This document shows positions 49,001 to 61,200 of a stretch of 64,000 bases of DNA, one piece after another; within the stretch, counting starts at the first letter, position 1; the number at the start of each line of letters is the position of its first letter. The DNA comes from Apostichopus japonicus (lineage: Eukaryota; Echinodermata; Holothuroidea; Aspidochirotida; Stichopodidae). Under the pieces are notes generated by a model that worked only from the letters and a program-made list of their open reading frames with translations, was not told the DNA's origin and ran no database searches. The position numbers were made by a program, and so were the translations under genes. The stretch lies in assembly GCF_037975245.1 (NCBI RefSeq), contig NC_092569.1:22474168-22538167 (forward strand), read 5' to 3'.

Positions 49001-50242
49001 TTACCAGTTTCACATTCCTGTCAACATTGTCCAATACCTTCAAAAGTGCACTTTAATGGAAACTAATGATAAGCATCGTTGAAACATCATTTAGAATCAG
49101 TGATGTACTGATAAATAAAGGCAGGAAGAGAATGCTGTCTGTATCACGTATTAGGAAACAGTATAAGTCAGTCCAAAGATGAAATTGCAGAAAGCTAAAC
49201 AATAGACAAATTTAAACTTACAATTCATAGTATTCAAGTTATCTCCGTTTGTCTTTAAAATTAGTAAATAACTGACTGACATCCTCAGAACATTTAAGAC
49301 TGATCTACATATCCTTACATTTGTTAATTTCTCTGAGACGTATTCTGGTAGTTGGAGCAGGTAATCCATTGCGCGACACTATTAGTAAATCATGCCACAT
49401 GCAGTAGTGACACTTTCCAGAACGCTAACAACTGAGTATTTGTCTCACGTGCAACAATTCCGTTAATTTATTTCATACATATAATTACACCTCTCATACA
49501 TTGGTGATGAATACCAAACCACAAACGAAATGTAGACACCAAATCAATTGTGTTTATTTAATAGTGCAACAACGCAAATAGTGAATATGTCCATAGTTAT
49601 TAAGAAGGGCTAAACAAATGAAGATTGCCGCATTTGTGGTGATCCTCGATGATGAGATGCCTCTTAGAGATAAACACTGGAATATAATCTAGGATGATAT
49701 ATAATTAAAGAGAGAATTATGGTCATGTGTGTACATCTGACTACAATAAAATATTTAAAAACAATTAATATCGTATATGCATTATCAATAAGACCACGAC
49801 CCAATGATAGCCATTAACCACATAAAGCATCGCATTACCTCGTTTTCCCTCAACTAAACTTATACATTGAAATAGTATAATTGACGTAAAGAATGTTAAT
49901 CAACCAGTCTGAGTATAACGAAAGGTTTAGGATGTATCAGATATACAACAGTTATTTATATGATTTGTATTGAAGGTGTGTTTTTTTATTTGATTCTTTC
50001 TTCCAGGCGATGCTCTAAGTCGTCACCGGAACCAGCAGTTTACAACAAAGGACCGAGACAATGACGCTCATAGTTCTTATAACTGTGCAAGTTATTATTA
50101 TTATAATGGTGCATGGTGGTACGATGACTGTCATGATTCTAACCTGAACGGTGTCTACGGGGCGTATTATTTTTATTGGAGAAACCTTCCCGGTAGTTAT
50201 TATTATATCAAATTTACAGAGATGAAGATCCGCCCTATCTAG
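39960..50242 (+). CDS. FReD gene 2: secreted tandem-FReD protein, intact
   Basis: Seven coding exons (39960-40037, 45614-45659, 46100-46272, 47243-47510, 47829-47986, 48456-48720, 50007-50242) sum to 1224 nt, a 407-residue protein, with every splice in phase. Residues 1-26 hold a signal peptide; 27-56 are a Ser/Gln-rich linker. Residues 57-188 are FReD1, with A and B parts only. Residues 201-407 are a complete FReD2, with calcium loop D345-R-D-N-D349 and C371-H-D-S-N-L-N-G378 at the ligand pocket. Unlike genes 1 and 3 there is no TIL or EGF-like module, because a deletion fused the start of the TIL exon to the FReD2 A exon in frame. By family knowledge this is a secreted, possibly calcium-dependent, carbohydrate- or acetyl-binding protein. 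The role is inferred. Confidence 0.9.
40038..45613 (+). other. gene 2 intron 1
   Basis: About 5.6 kb, AT-rich, holding three 346-bp tandem repeats (40237-41290) and a 1-kb stretch (about 42022-43033) absent from gene 3. The rest aligns with gene 3 intron 1. Short frames within it are not supported. Confidence 0.7.
40237..41290. repeat. 346-bp tandem array, three copies
   Basis: Units start near 40237, 40583 and 40933 with AAGTTTTGATTGTTCAAAAG and run to a CTCC-TTTTGAC-ATATTTTA phrase. Gene 3 intron 1 has only two units (55382 and 55688). The minus-strand frames at 40481-40663 and 40888-41097 are shadows of the repeat. Confidence 0.85.
45614..45659 (+). CDS. gene 2 linker exon
   Basis: A 46-nt exon (GGTTAG before, GTGAGT after; phase 0 to 1) encoding [15 protein letters not shown]. 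It is the equivalent of the gene 1 exon at 8684 and is deleted from gene 3. Confidence 0.7.
46100..46272 (+). CDS. gene 2 FReD1 exon, A part
   Basis: A 173-nt exon (TTTTAG before, GTATGT after) encoding [20 protein letters not shown], then [20 protein letters not shown] and SSGGWT: the FReD opening motifs. Confidence 0.92.
46433..46765. repeat. 86-88-bp minisatellite, four copies
   Basis: The phrase ATGCTGAGAATTTTTCGGGC recurs at intervals of 88, 86 and 86 bp, followed by CAACTGAAAGAAG- or CTACTGAAAAAAG-like sequence and a TTTTTGGGGGGTGAAAATTC stretch. The copies are nearly identical, so expansion was recent. Confidence 0.92.
46797..47036. repeat. large imperfect palindrome in the hAT element
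   Basis: TAACGACTT...ATATATAACCAAAATTTT, CTCCGCGCGCGTTCAACAT and TTAATGTGC on the left are mirrored on the right by GCACATTAACATGTTGAACG, GCGCGGAGCG, AAAATTTTGGTTATATAT and AAGTCGTTA. The single strand could fold into a long hairpin. Confidence 0.8.
47243..47510 (+). CDS. gene 2 FReD1 exon, B part
   Basis: A 268-nt exon (CATAG before, GTGAGT after) encoding [40 protein letters not shown] and [20 protein letters not shown]. No P-part exon follows, so FReD1 stops short of the calcium and ligand site. Confidence 0.92.
47829..47986 (+). CDS. gene 2 fused exon: TIL-exon start joined to FReD2 A part
   Basis: A 158-nt exon (TTACAG before, GTAAGT after). The first ~22 nt (DAITFTP) match the start of the gene 3 TIL exon (DALTFCP). 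The rest ([20 protein letters not shown] ... [14 protein letters not shown]) matches the end of the gene 3 EGF/FReD2 exon. The preceding introns are 318 and 317 bp and align. A deletion of about 550 bp removed the TIL and EGF-like modules and kept the frame. Confidence 0.9.
48456..48720 (+). CDS. gene 2 FReD2 exon, B part
   Basis: A 265-nt exon (TTTAAG before, GTTTGT after) encoding [40 protein letters not shown] and [20 protein letters not shown]. The donor GTTTGT is weak. Reading through it gives Gly-Leu-stop. Confidence 0.93.
48721..50006 (+). other. gene 2 last intron
   Basis: A 1286-bp AT-rich intron that aligns with the sequence after the gene 3 exon ending at 63100. No other feature was seen. 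Confidence 0.75.
50007..50242 (+). CDS. gene 2 FReD2 exon, P part and stop
   Basis: A 236-nt exon after TTCCAG encoding [20 protein letters not shown], a Tyr run, [20 protein letters not shown] and ITEMKIRPI-like end residues ([10 protein letters not shown]), then TAG at 50240-50242. The calcium loop and CH-SNLNG pocket motif are intact. Confidence 0.93.
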
Positions 50243-50347
50243 AGACTGAATCAGATTAAAGAAGAAAACTGTTACATCGTTGACCATCATTGATCAACAA
50301 ATACCTAAGATATTCATTTTAAGAACAAATTAATGTTCTTTTTTGAA

Positions 50348-50353
50348 AATAAA
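50348..50353 (+). terminator. poly(A) signal of gene 2
   Basis: AATAAA lies 106 bp after the stop codon, in the expected range for cleavage shortly downstream. Confidence 0.6.
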
Positions 50354-50369
50354 AAGGAATACTTGAATC

Positions 50370-52440
50370 CATGTTTTCATGTTTTAATCGCACTACTCGC
50401 ATTCTTTCCAAGTTACCGTATCTATACCACTTAAACGTGCGATTGGATAAATTGAAACGAATAAAGGAGTTTGATACGATCTTTGCAATATTGTAAATGA
50501 AATAGATTAAAGGAAATGGAATAAAGCTAATGCACAGGGGCGTAGCCATAGGTGCAAGTGCCACCCCCCCCATTCGCATATTCTTTTAGAAAAAAAACAC
50601 AGGGACGGCAAAATAATGTTTATTATATAGACATGCTAAGCATAGACATGTTTTTTACGGTAAGGATGCAAAGGGGAATACAAGGAGCGCCCCTCCCATT
50701 GGTTGTCGAAAAGGCTTCCTTTTTTTTTTATAAATTATTAAACAGTTTAAGCAAATGAAACATCTACCCTAATATAAACAAAATTTCCCTAATGGAAACA
50801 GAACACCACTTCAAAGGAACTCGCCGCCCCCCCCCCTCCGCCATTCATGCTCGGGCCAATTGTGTTGTTGTTATTGTACCACCAATTATCCCCCTACCCC
50901 TCCCGCATTCCTTTGAGACTTTGAGACTTTCAGAATGTGTGATAGTTGTAAAACCTAATTATAGGCATAATTTAAGTCTAAATATAACTCCGAATGTACC
51001 ACTTGACGTTTATAAGGGTTTTTTTCCCGGGGAGAACCCCCACGCCAACTACATGGTGATCGTTCAGGCAGATGGGTAAAATGTATGTGGTGTTCTGGAA
51101 AGTCTGTTTACCAATGCAAGCAGTTGCTCTGGTTCCTAAAATGAGGACAAAATATAGTTTTTCCCCGCCATACCACAAAGAATGGCTAAGTGCTTGATAT
51201 TATAGCAAGCGGTTCTAAAGTGCGCACGATAACTTGTTATGAATTGTTTTACTTCAGTTATTGTCTTACTCCTGTGCATACATTTCTTCCCTTTTCCCTT
51301 TTCTCAAACCCATGTACTCACTAGTATGAAATAAATACAACTACACATATTAGACTAAAACAACATATATACCACAGAATAAACAATTCATGCAAATACT
51401 TCGGCTATATATTTTATTTCTAGAGGACACAAGGCAGTCGTTCGATGTCATAATGACCTATGACTCATGTTACTTTGAGTGGTAGAGTGACATCAATTTG
51501 AAAAAAAAACCTAACTGATATGTCAAATACATAGGCTACCTTGCTAAAACACAATATCAAATTTCCTCATGTCAGCGTATTAACCCGTATATCTTATACT
51601 TCTTCCATTCTTCTCTACCACTATATTGACATCATGATAATATGCAACACGATTAAAAACAATTTAACTCTGTCTTGATATCACTAAACTAGGCATGTTA
51701 CTGAGTCTTGGACAGTCCTCCATTTTTTTCTTTAACTGGGAAATTATATGAATATTGACAATATTTGGATTGATGTGTATATAGTAAGGCACCAATATTT
51801 TATATCATGAACACAATTAACGGATTTTTTAATCGACGATATCGTCGGCAAATTGCCGTCGGTGTCACTACCACTTGACGCAATTCGTTCAAAATCATCG
51901 GTTACCGACAGAAACAACTACCGTGTGGCTGTGAATAATGTTTCGTTGGCATTTAACTTCATAAACAAACCAACTCAGCCGTAACGAATTGTCTGAAACT
52001 CGAACGATACTTCCGCCTGAAAACAGCTGATGAGATTCTGCAGGAAACGTAAACTCTAGAATGGACGGTTAACAAACGGCGTGTAATGAATCTATTTCCC
52101 GTGATTTCTATGTGTGTTTTCTCTCACCAGTGACGGCGCCAAGGGAGTAGGGATTTCCAAAAATCAGGATGTTCCCAAAGCACCTCCCCCCCCCGCCCAA
52201 GTCGGCTGCCGTAAAAGAAAGGAAACATTCTCCTTTAAGTCAACAAATTACTTTATTTGGGCAGTATTATTGGATAAAATTCGTTTGTAGCACTGAAAAA
52301 CCATACAGGGCATCTATTAGTAATACGTTATTGAGCACGTCATTTGACCCGCAATGTATAATACTTTCCTTACTGTGTAATGGGAAGTTCAGATTTATCC
52401 CTGTCATAACTTTCGTGGGAAAACTTTATAGCCTAATAAA
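50370..52440. other. non-coding interval between the duplicated units
   Basis: Contains C-rich patches typical of hAT remnants: CAGGGGCGTAGCCA at 50536, a C run at 50827, and CAGTGACGGCGCCAAGGGAG at 52129. No pair of matching ends or target duplication was found. Open frames at 50792-51079 and 52169-52519 have no support. Confidence 0.4.
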
Positions 52441-52444
52441 AACC

Positions 52445-54840
52445 GATTGTCCAACTCTAAGCATGGCATATCTACACGTATTGGTCTCGTACATGTCTAT
52501 GCGAGAACTTGTATTGTAATCCAAACAGGCTTAATGCAAGTAACTAAAATTAAAACCAATGAAATAATGAATCTTGAATTCAAAAGTCTCACCCAAGGAC
52601 AATTTTTGACACGTTTTCTGCCAGATGATGGGGCGAAGAGGCTCCTCCCCCTCCCTACATGAAAGAGTCCATATGCAAATACCAACATGTTATAAAACTA
52701 AGACTTTCTGCAAATACGTTAACATTTTTAACGACGACTATTAACGAACATGCAACTGAGACTGTAGTTAACAACAAAATCATCGGGTCTTACTATTTCC
52801 AGTGATATTTCTTATATGGATTAGTTACACAGAACCCATACAGACAACAAGACAAATTAATACACAAACTGATGTTGATTATAAGGATTTTTTCCGGCGA
52901 ACCCATAATCTGACATATGTATTCTTAATGAAGGATAACAATTAACTATTAAAAGAAATTGTCACAATACATATTTTTCTTGCACTCAAAAACATTCATA
53001 TCATATTAATACTATTGGAATATTTTAATCTTTTGTAAGTTAATTATCTGAAATTAAGCTTTAATGTAGAAATGTGTTCAGCAATTGAAATGTTAGTATG
53101 GAATAGTGATAACATTAAATTCAACTGCAAACGTTGCTTTAAGAAGATTATTGGGATAACATGTCGTTTAAAATATATCTAAATATGTAAGTAAATATTG
53201 CAGATTCTCCAAGGTCATCTTCAATATCCAAATTCGATTTTTGTTTTCTCCAATAAATACGAATTCAAATGTCTTCAATACTAATTTTGGTAGATTTTAT
53301 AGTCCGTGCCTCTGTTCTAATAAATTGCCATAATCGTTACACATTTTACTAACCCTATCTAAAAGGCTTATGTAAGCGTGAAAAGAATCAAGAAACAGAG
53401 TAAGAAAGCAAGTGCAGTATCATCTTACTATAAAAATAGAATAGAATAAATAGATTAGTGAAGAAATTATAAGTATGTCGTTTGAATCCACAACATTTAT
53501 ATGGTTTCTTTTTTGATAAATGATTCGCTTTCGAGGAATTTACCTACTACTTTGTGGGACATTGAATTATATTGTTTTGCTTCGCGACCACTGTATGAGT
53601 ACTGCATTAATACAGAACCCCGAGGCAACTTCACGAATTAATGTTATAACATTTCGAATCTTCTTCATTTTCGGAATAGGTGCTACGTTCGTCATATTTA
53701 CTATTCACAGAACCGATTCAAGAGGTTTGCACATCCTTCCCTTTGACAACCTAAATAATTGCTCATACATCACATATCTTTATCCGAAACTCCAGCTAAG
53801 AGTACGCTCTATAAATCTTATACCTTTAAACACAAAATGCTACAACAATCATGTCTCGCGTAATTGACTTAATATTCTTAATATTCTAATAGTGTAAATT
53901 GATTGGTAAAGGTTGCTTTTCAACTAAAAAAATAGCAAAAATGTAAAATCTCCTACGACGACCTAAAATCTACTTACAAAGAATAAAAATTCTCTCCTAC
54001 ACTTTTAAATTGCTTTAAATTTACAAACAATGGCTCAGTGGCATTATTTCTGTAAATATCATATTTTCCACGAAGCAATTAGTGGGTAAACATATAAACT
54101 TCGAGATATTTAAAAATTACTAAATGTTGCGCTATATACACGTATTCTTTCCAATGGCTTGACAGACATGACGATATGAACGAAACATTTCCCCAAAGTT
54201 ATATTTCCTGCAAGAAAAGCCTATTACTAATGAAAGGTGATTGTGATGTGTGGAAAATGTAATAGTTTCTTGAATAACGATAAGAAGTTAATTTTTCAGG
54301 ATGCAATTTGCTATAAGCAAACGCTTCACTTTCTTACCACAAAATATAAGCTCTTGCAAAAAGAAATATTCAAAATACCACAATTATTCAAAACTATAGT
54401 TGTCAGACCTATATAAGTCTTCAGACCAGTGTATTTATATGCAATTGATAAAGTAACAATCCCCACTCGAAACACTACAGACGTTGATGTAGATGTGTTC
54501 AAGTGGATTTGACTGTTAATGGCTAGTTTTACTTCTCCATCAGTATAGCCCTACTTGTAATATATATCTACGGTGATGTACCGCCTTCAGTTTACTGTCA
54601 GCGTATAACATTGTTCTTCCATTGTTTCGTCAGGAAGTTAAAAAGAAGGACAGGATTTGACGGGAAATTAAAACCTCGATAAGTCCTAGATTGGCTTCCT
54701 ATATGTGCAGTCTTCTTTCAACCCTTTTTTCTACAGTTTAGTTTTCTTCTGAATACAGAAATATTTAAGTTTATTTAATTTAAGTAATATTCATTTAAAC
54801 CACGGCTATTAAAGTTAGCTTAAAGTTATGGAATTGACCA
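52445..54840. other. non-coding upstream part of unit 2
   Basis: Aligns with 37.86-39.59 kb but is about 0.6 kb longer, with extra sequence mostly between 53.5 and 54.3 kb. The 115-codon frame at 53520 is not kept in unit 1 and is not taken as a gene. Confidence 0.5.
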
Positions 54841-54960
54841 AAAATCACAGTTGTGTTTCCCGAAAGAGATCACGAGGGGAATAATCATATCAAGATGGCT
54901 GACTCATAGTTTGTACTGTACGATTTCAGTAGTCTCAATATCCGTGTTCACAGAGGTTTG

Positions 54961-55191
54961 ACTTCCTTGTTCTTCTGTCTACCGATGCGCATAAGAGACA
55001 ACATTTAGTGGAAACTACCATTTTACTTTAATTCCTTTTCTAAATGAGTTACAAATGTTCAGTATTTTCTACCGTACATTCTAAATTACTCGATGCAAGG
55101 TACGTTATGCCATTGACAGAGATGAAAGTCATTATCAACTTGAATTCAGAGAGGGGCGAGTCACCAGAAAAGATTCCACTCTTTCGTCAAA
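54961..55191 (+). promoter_or_regulatory. gene 3 5' flank with conserved ETS-like motif
   Basis: Carries the same ACTTCCTTGTTCTTCTGTCT, CGTACATTCTAAATTACTCG and AACTTGAATTCAGA phrases as gene 2 at matching distances from the ATG. The transcription start is unknown. Confidence 0.5.
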
Positions 55192-55269
55192 ATGATCAGC
55201 AAGTTTTATTCACTGTTCAAATTTTTATTTTTCTTGTGGACCACGAGCTGCCTCGTTTTTTGTGAATCG
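55192..55269 (+). CDS. gene 3 signal-peptide exon
   Basis: 26 codons, [20 protein letters not shown] then LVFCES, ending at GTAAGT in phase 0. It is nearly identical to the gene 2 exon. Confidence 0.83.
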
Positions 55270-58200
55270 GTAAGTTGCATTACTTTTATATTTTTTAGTT
55301 AAGCCCAGCATAAATGTCAAAGTCAAATTTTATTTTGGTGCCTTCTAATGTAGCACACAGAAAAAATAACATAATTTGAAACTTAAGTTTTTATTGTTCA
55401 AAGATGATATACGATATTGGAAATGGAGATATGATAATTCCTCAAATCCATGAAATTTTCATATTTGGTATATTGTAGTGATCTGTATCGAAATAAACAT
55501 GGTTGTCTGTAACGCTTCAAAAGTCCTTAACAAATCATTCAAAAAGTAAACGCAAAGGATATTGAAGTGTTTGGAGTAAACGTTGAAGTCGATTAAGATA
55601 TACTTTTTTTCAGATGAATTTTATAACAAAGTAAAAATGTTTAAATCTTGAATAGCAATTTTCCATTTGACTTTATTTTAAAGTAGTATTTTAATTGTTT
55701 AAATGATGGTATAAGATATTTGAAATGGAGACATCATAATTCCTTAAACTCGATACAATGTTCATCTTTTGGAATCCTGTATTAGTCTGTATTGAAGTAA
55801 AAATGATGTTCTGTATCGCTTCAAAAGTGCGTGACAAATAATTCAACTCAATAATAATAAACGCGAAGGATATTTCAGTAATTGGAGTTAAAGTTTGAGT
55901 AGATTCAGGTATATCTTTTTTTTCCAGATTAATTTAAGTACTTTATATTTATTTTAAACTTCCCACAAAAGAGTCTCGAAATTGAAACAAAAGACAAGCA
56001 ATCAAATCTTGAACAGCAAGTCTCCTTTTGACTATTTTGTAACGATTCAAGAAAATTCCACACAAAAAAAGAGATTCGAAAATCATTAAATATTTATATT
56101 TTTGGCAAAGATATTGAAATCAGATTTTAATTAATTAAATATAATGCTCTCTAGTGTTTTCATGTTTTATATTCATCTCAGAAATTAAAAGCGTAAACAT
56201 GCATACTTTCTGCAATGCGTTGAAGAAGCCACTAGTTGTATGTAAATGTAGTAGATGATAGATCGAATATCAGGTATGGGATTTTTCTAATCTTTCAAAT
56301 AAATTAGTTTATTGTAATATTAATAATAACTTAGTAACGCTCTGGAACCATTTAAGACACAAACATGTAGTGAAAATTAAAAGTTACATAAATATAATAG
56401 GTATAAAAGAGGTATAAATATTTACCTCTTGTTAAGGTTGTAGTTTATAAACCAGTATTCCCCAGCTATAACTTAACAACTGCAATTTAACATGTTTATT
56501 GTATATCACCGGCACAAATTCAGAACTTTCATGTGTTCATTAAAGACGTGCTAAAATTGTTAATATGATTTAATACTAATAATAGCAAACAAAGTGCAGA
56601 CTGTCATAATGCAACTTTTACCGAAAGTATAAATCAAATACGGTAGTTTGGATTATATTAATAGAAACGTAATAGCTAAGATTTACATACCCACACTTTG
56701 AATATATCGCTTCAGTTTCTTAACTTTATAAAAATTAACGAGAAAAGAATGTTTTGACTTGATATAAATTATAGTTTTCAAAAAATTAGGAAACGGACGA
56801 AATGTGCACTGTCAATTTGATTACTAAGAGTAAAACGTTCAACTAAATACTGGTAAGATAAATTGCTCTTCAACGTAATATGCAACCTTGTTGATGTAGG
56901 CCTAAACTTATTAATATTTGTTTTTACATTCATAGACAAAAGTATGTGGTTTGTGGTTATTTTCATGAAAAGATTTGTTTTATTTACAAACAAAAATCAG
57001 GAGATCCTAAGTAAATGTGAAACATTGATATGTACTATAAAAAATAAAGAAAACACATACTTTGCTTAATTCCAATGAAATTTGAAAATCATTATCATTA
57101 ATCATAGCTCATACAACGTAATACGTTTCACGATCAATATATATTCTTGGTTCAACAGATCTTAACCTATTCCAGCAAATGTCTTATAAGAATATTAAGT
57201 CCAAAGTCATTGCGGTTTCGCAATAAAACCTCCGATAGCTTCTCTCGACCACTTTACTTAGAGAAAAGAATACTTGATACAGGATAAATTTGAAAAGACC
57301 TTATATCCAACTAAATATGCTGAGACTTTTAAAAATCTTCAAAAATTCACTATTTTGTTGATTTGATCTTCTATTTGTTTGTGTCTTCATAATTTAGATC
57401 AATGCGACGAGATGTTTTTAATTTAACGCTGCAATTATATTGCTGAACATTGATACTTTATATATTGACGATACGTTTGTACATATAGGCTACCTATGTG
57501 TATCATTGTTATGTTAGCTGGTCAATACTATTAGCTATTGGTATACATTTCTTAACCAAGTATGTCATAGTACCTTTAAAAAGGCACTTGACTTTACTTA
57601 AATTTGATCACAACTAACAGTTACACCAATCCCATACTCGTAGATACATAACTTTTACATCATAAATAACAACACAAATAAAGTGTAACTTAGAAAGAAA
57701 AAGAACAACTGTAAGATAACAAATAATGGAGGAAGTTCTAATGCCACAACTTGTTGTCAGCCAGCAGAAGATTTCGCATTTTTCATTAACTCTCTTGTTA
57801 TCTATATTTTCCCTTGAAGTTTTAAACACCATTTTCGATTGTAAAGAAAAGTATTTCCTTCTGAAAATAAACTAAAATTTCGGAGCATATCTGTGTTTGT
57901 TTTATTATGAAAAATACAATAGTTACAATTCATTTAAAGGGAATGCCATGTGTAGGATTTAAAAATATGTCGTAATTTATTTATTCTGTATCATTAGCGA
58001 GCAATCTATACTTGAATTTGCTATTTCTGGTTCCGTTGTCACTTAAAAAAAAGTGTTGATATGTTTTTACAACATAACCTGAAACTGCATGTGCATTGTT
58101 CAATCTTTCTCACTTTATTGATTTCGTTATGTTTAACAAAGCTGGTACGAAAATGTTAAATCTTCCCACTCCCTAACACCTCCCCGGCCAAAAATTAATA

Positions 58201-61200
58201 ATATAGTTGAGATTTAAAAGGCAACATGAAAAACTTAAAAGAACTTATCAGGATTTAATTTATTATGGTATAATTATATTGTTTCCTGGTTGATATAAAA
58301 CTCTTACAGCATGTAAATGAAATAAGTGCATTTTCGCTTTAACTGTCTTGTAATTTTTTTTCTCTTTAGTGTAAAATTTCGAATGCAAAGATTGAGATTA
58401 TTCTCTGCTTAGAAAGAACGACAATGCCTATATCAATTATTTTTTTGTCAACCAGGAAGGTTTAATATTGGGGAATGCAAGTTAGAATTGTAGAAGAAAG
58501 AGTTATCGTTGTAAAAACGTAAACACAACTGAGTACAATCATTTTCATCTGCTAGTCTACACATGTAATTTGCATTTTGATTCATTATTATTCGAGCGTT
58601 GTCAAATGAGCCGTCGAAGGATTTGTGAGTAATGATTATTTGTAGTGGGATTAGGATGTTTATTTGAATTCTGTTTAGTGTTTACCTATACCATGTTTCT
58701 TGTAAAGGTATATTACCAATATCTTTTAACACCTCTAAATAGATTCAAACACTCCATGCCTTGGCGATACATTTTTTCTTCCTCCCACTCCCGTTGTGTG
58801 AGAGAGAAACATGTGAGCTTGTTGGCGAAAATATTTTGGAATGGACATCTTGAGAATAAACAAAAGCGATGCGAGTGATATGTGTCCATCACCCGCCCCC
58901 CTCTCGTTCCTCTTATTTCAATTGGAATACATTTTCTTTCTAATTTTAAATGAACCAATTTCAATGAAAAGATTGTTGCACCCATATAGTAACCGACATC
59001 TTTGCGACCCCAAATCTATTTAACAGGCACTCACTACTTGTTTTGTTAATCGATTTATTCAAGTACACAACATATCTGCATCGGTAATGCCATCTCCGAT
59101 GCTGTTGTTCTCGACTACTCTGTTCCACAAAGCTCGGTTTTGGGTCCTCAACTCTTCACTATCCATACTTATCCAGTTCGAGATATTATCCTCAAGTATA
59201 ATCTCCAGTATCATGTTTATGCTGATGACACTCAGATCTACTTCTCATTCAAATCCTGTCAACACGATGCTGACTCATCACTCAGAATTATGGAAAATTG
59301 TATACAAGAAATTCGGTGTTGGATGCAGCAAAACTTCCTTAAACTGAATGATGATAAAACTGAATTTGTGCTTTTCGGATCTCGGCAACTACTATCAAAG
59401 ATCAGTCTCCCTTTTATACGAATTGGGGACTCACAAATTGTTCCTGTTTCTCAAGCTAGAAGTCTAGGAGTGGTCTTTGATTCTTTCATGACGATGAAGC
59501 CACATATCTCTAATGTTATCCGTTCATCCTCATTACACATTCGGAACATTGGTAGGATTCGAAAGTACTTAAATCGTGTTGCTGCTGAACAAATCGTTCA
59601 TTCATTTATCACTTCTCGTCTGGATAATGGAAATGCCTTACTCTTTGGTTTACCACAATCTCAGCTCTCCCGACTTCAACGTCTTCAAAATACTGCAGCT
59701 AGAGTTGTAACTTTGTCAAGAAAATCGTCTTATATAACACCTATACTACGAGATCTACACTGGCTACCTATTTCTTATAGGATTATCTACAAAATTCTAC
59801 TCATTGTTTTTAAATCACTTAATAACATGGCTCCTATATATTTTTCAGAATTACTCCAATTGTACTCTCCATCACGGAATCTTCGTTCAAGCAGCACGCT
59901 TAACCTCCAGGAACACAGGTCTAAACATTTGTGGGGTGACAGGTCTTCAGGGTTGCCGCCCCACGCCTTTGGAACACTTTACCATATGAACTGAAGTCAT
60001 GCACCAGTATTGCAGCTTTCAAGAAACACCTTAAAACTCACCTTATGCGTGAAGCTTTCCAGTAGTTTTATTTGACTTTTTTCCATGTTGCGCCTTGAGC
60101 ACCCTATAGGGTGGATATGTGCGCATTATAAATCTCTGTTATTATTATTATTATTACGCCTAGTAAGTATTGCCATTAATAATTCTCAACGTAAATGGGA
60201 CACATACTTCACATTGACTCGGAATATAATACGAACCTGTTTTTAAAAAGTTTGAAATCTTTTTCAGAGCTTGATATCCAGAGGTCACTGATTTGAATCA
60301 TGTTGTATCCATAAACTTTGTTTCTCTATTCAATTGTTTAAAACAACAAAGTCACTCTCCTGTTATTCATTTACATATATGAATTTTATTAATGGAAGCT
60401 GATTTCAGGTATTTTTGGGCATTCAAATTCACAATAGTCGTCAGAAATCATGTCAGATAAGTCTATTGAAGTGAATAGTACGTAGTGATCCACATTTTTT
60501 CTTAAAGTCACTTTTTGTTGGAAGAGCAACGGGTGTGAGGTCTTTCGAATAGTGTAAATTAAGAACGCTTTGTATGCTATATATGTAACCAAAGAAAAAA
60601 AACACAAAGGTAACACATGAGGACAACTATTTTTTTTTATTCCATCATATCCTAGGTCAGTCATCATTTTTCTTCTATCAACAATCGACTTATCCGAGAG
60701 ATTGCAAAGAAGTCCAGGAGCAATGTTCATCCCATAACTCTTCCGGTGTCTCCATAATCAAACCAGATGGTTATCCGGAACCATTTGAGGTTTACTGTGA
60801 TAACACCGACAGTTCCGGTGGATGGACGGTATGTCTCTGGTTTCTCGCTCTTCTCTCGACAATTTTCAGACTGAAGCACAGCAGCTGAAAGAGTAGTAAA
60901 GATGTTAGTAATACAAGTGACCAAGTTGCATGTGGTAAACAAAAATACGTTCTGTTTTTATTGAGTAAAGAAAGAAACGACTGTTATGGATGCCAACATT
61001 TAAAACACCGAATGAAAGATCAGTGACTAACAAACCATTTCGGTAACGACTCTGTCCATAGGTAATACAAAGGCGCATAGACGGGTCCATCGATTTCCGG
61101 CGCGACTGGGACAGCTACAAGTCTGGCTTCGGGTTTCTCTCTCATGAATTCTGGCTCGGCAACGAGAAGTTGTCTTTGTTGACCAACCAGAAGAAATATC

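Larger units (their letters stand above)
37860..52440 (+). repeat. segmental tandem duplication, unit 1
   Basis: Sequence from about 37860 onward is repeated in the same order from about 52445, covering 5' flank, gene exons and introns. Anchors: GCGAGAATTTGTATTGTAAT (37910) with 52500; the signal exon 39960 with 55192; FReD1 exons 46100/47243 with 60656/61062; FReD2 B exon 48456 with 62836. The offset drifts from about 14.6 to 15.2 kb and then to 14.4 kb because of indels. Introns still align readily, so the duplication is moderately recent. Confidence 0.85.
55270..60655 (+). other. gene 3 intron 1, linker exon deleted
   Basis: Aligns with gene 2 introns 1-2. Around 60384, sequence jumps from the stretch before the gene 2 linker exon (CATTTACATATAT) to a stretch after it (GAATGGAAG- and GCATTCAAAT-like). 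About 0.2 kb, including the exon, is missing. No substitute in-phase linker was found. A LINE fragment occupies 59063-60156. Confidence 0.75.

Noticed and set aside
50536-52640. Possible hAT element bounded by CAGGGGCG-type and C-rich ends
   Set aside because: Several terminus-like motifs occur but no inverted pair with matching 8-bp flanks was found.
53520-53867. 115-codon open frame
   Set aside because: It is hydrophobic and chance-like in AT-rich DNA; the matching region of unit 1 (about 38.8 kb) is not open.
60389-60730. 113-codon minus-strand open frame
   Set aside because: It overlaps the gene 3 FReD1 exon antisense and the flanking intron; no motif.
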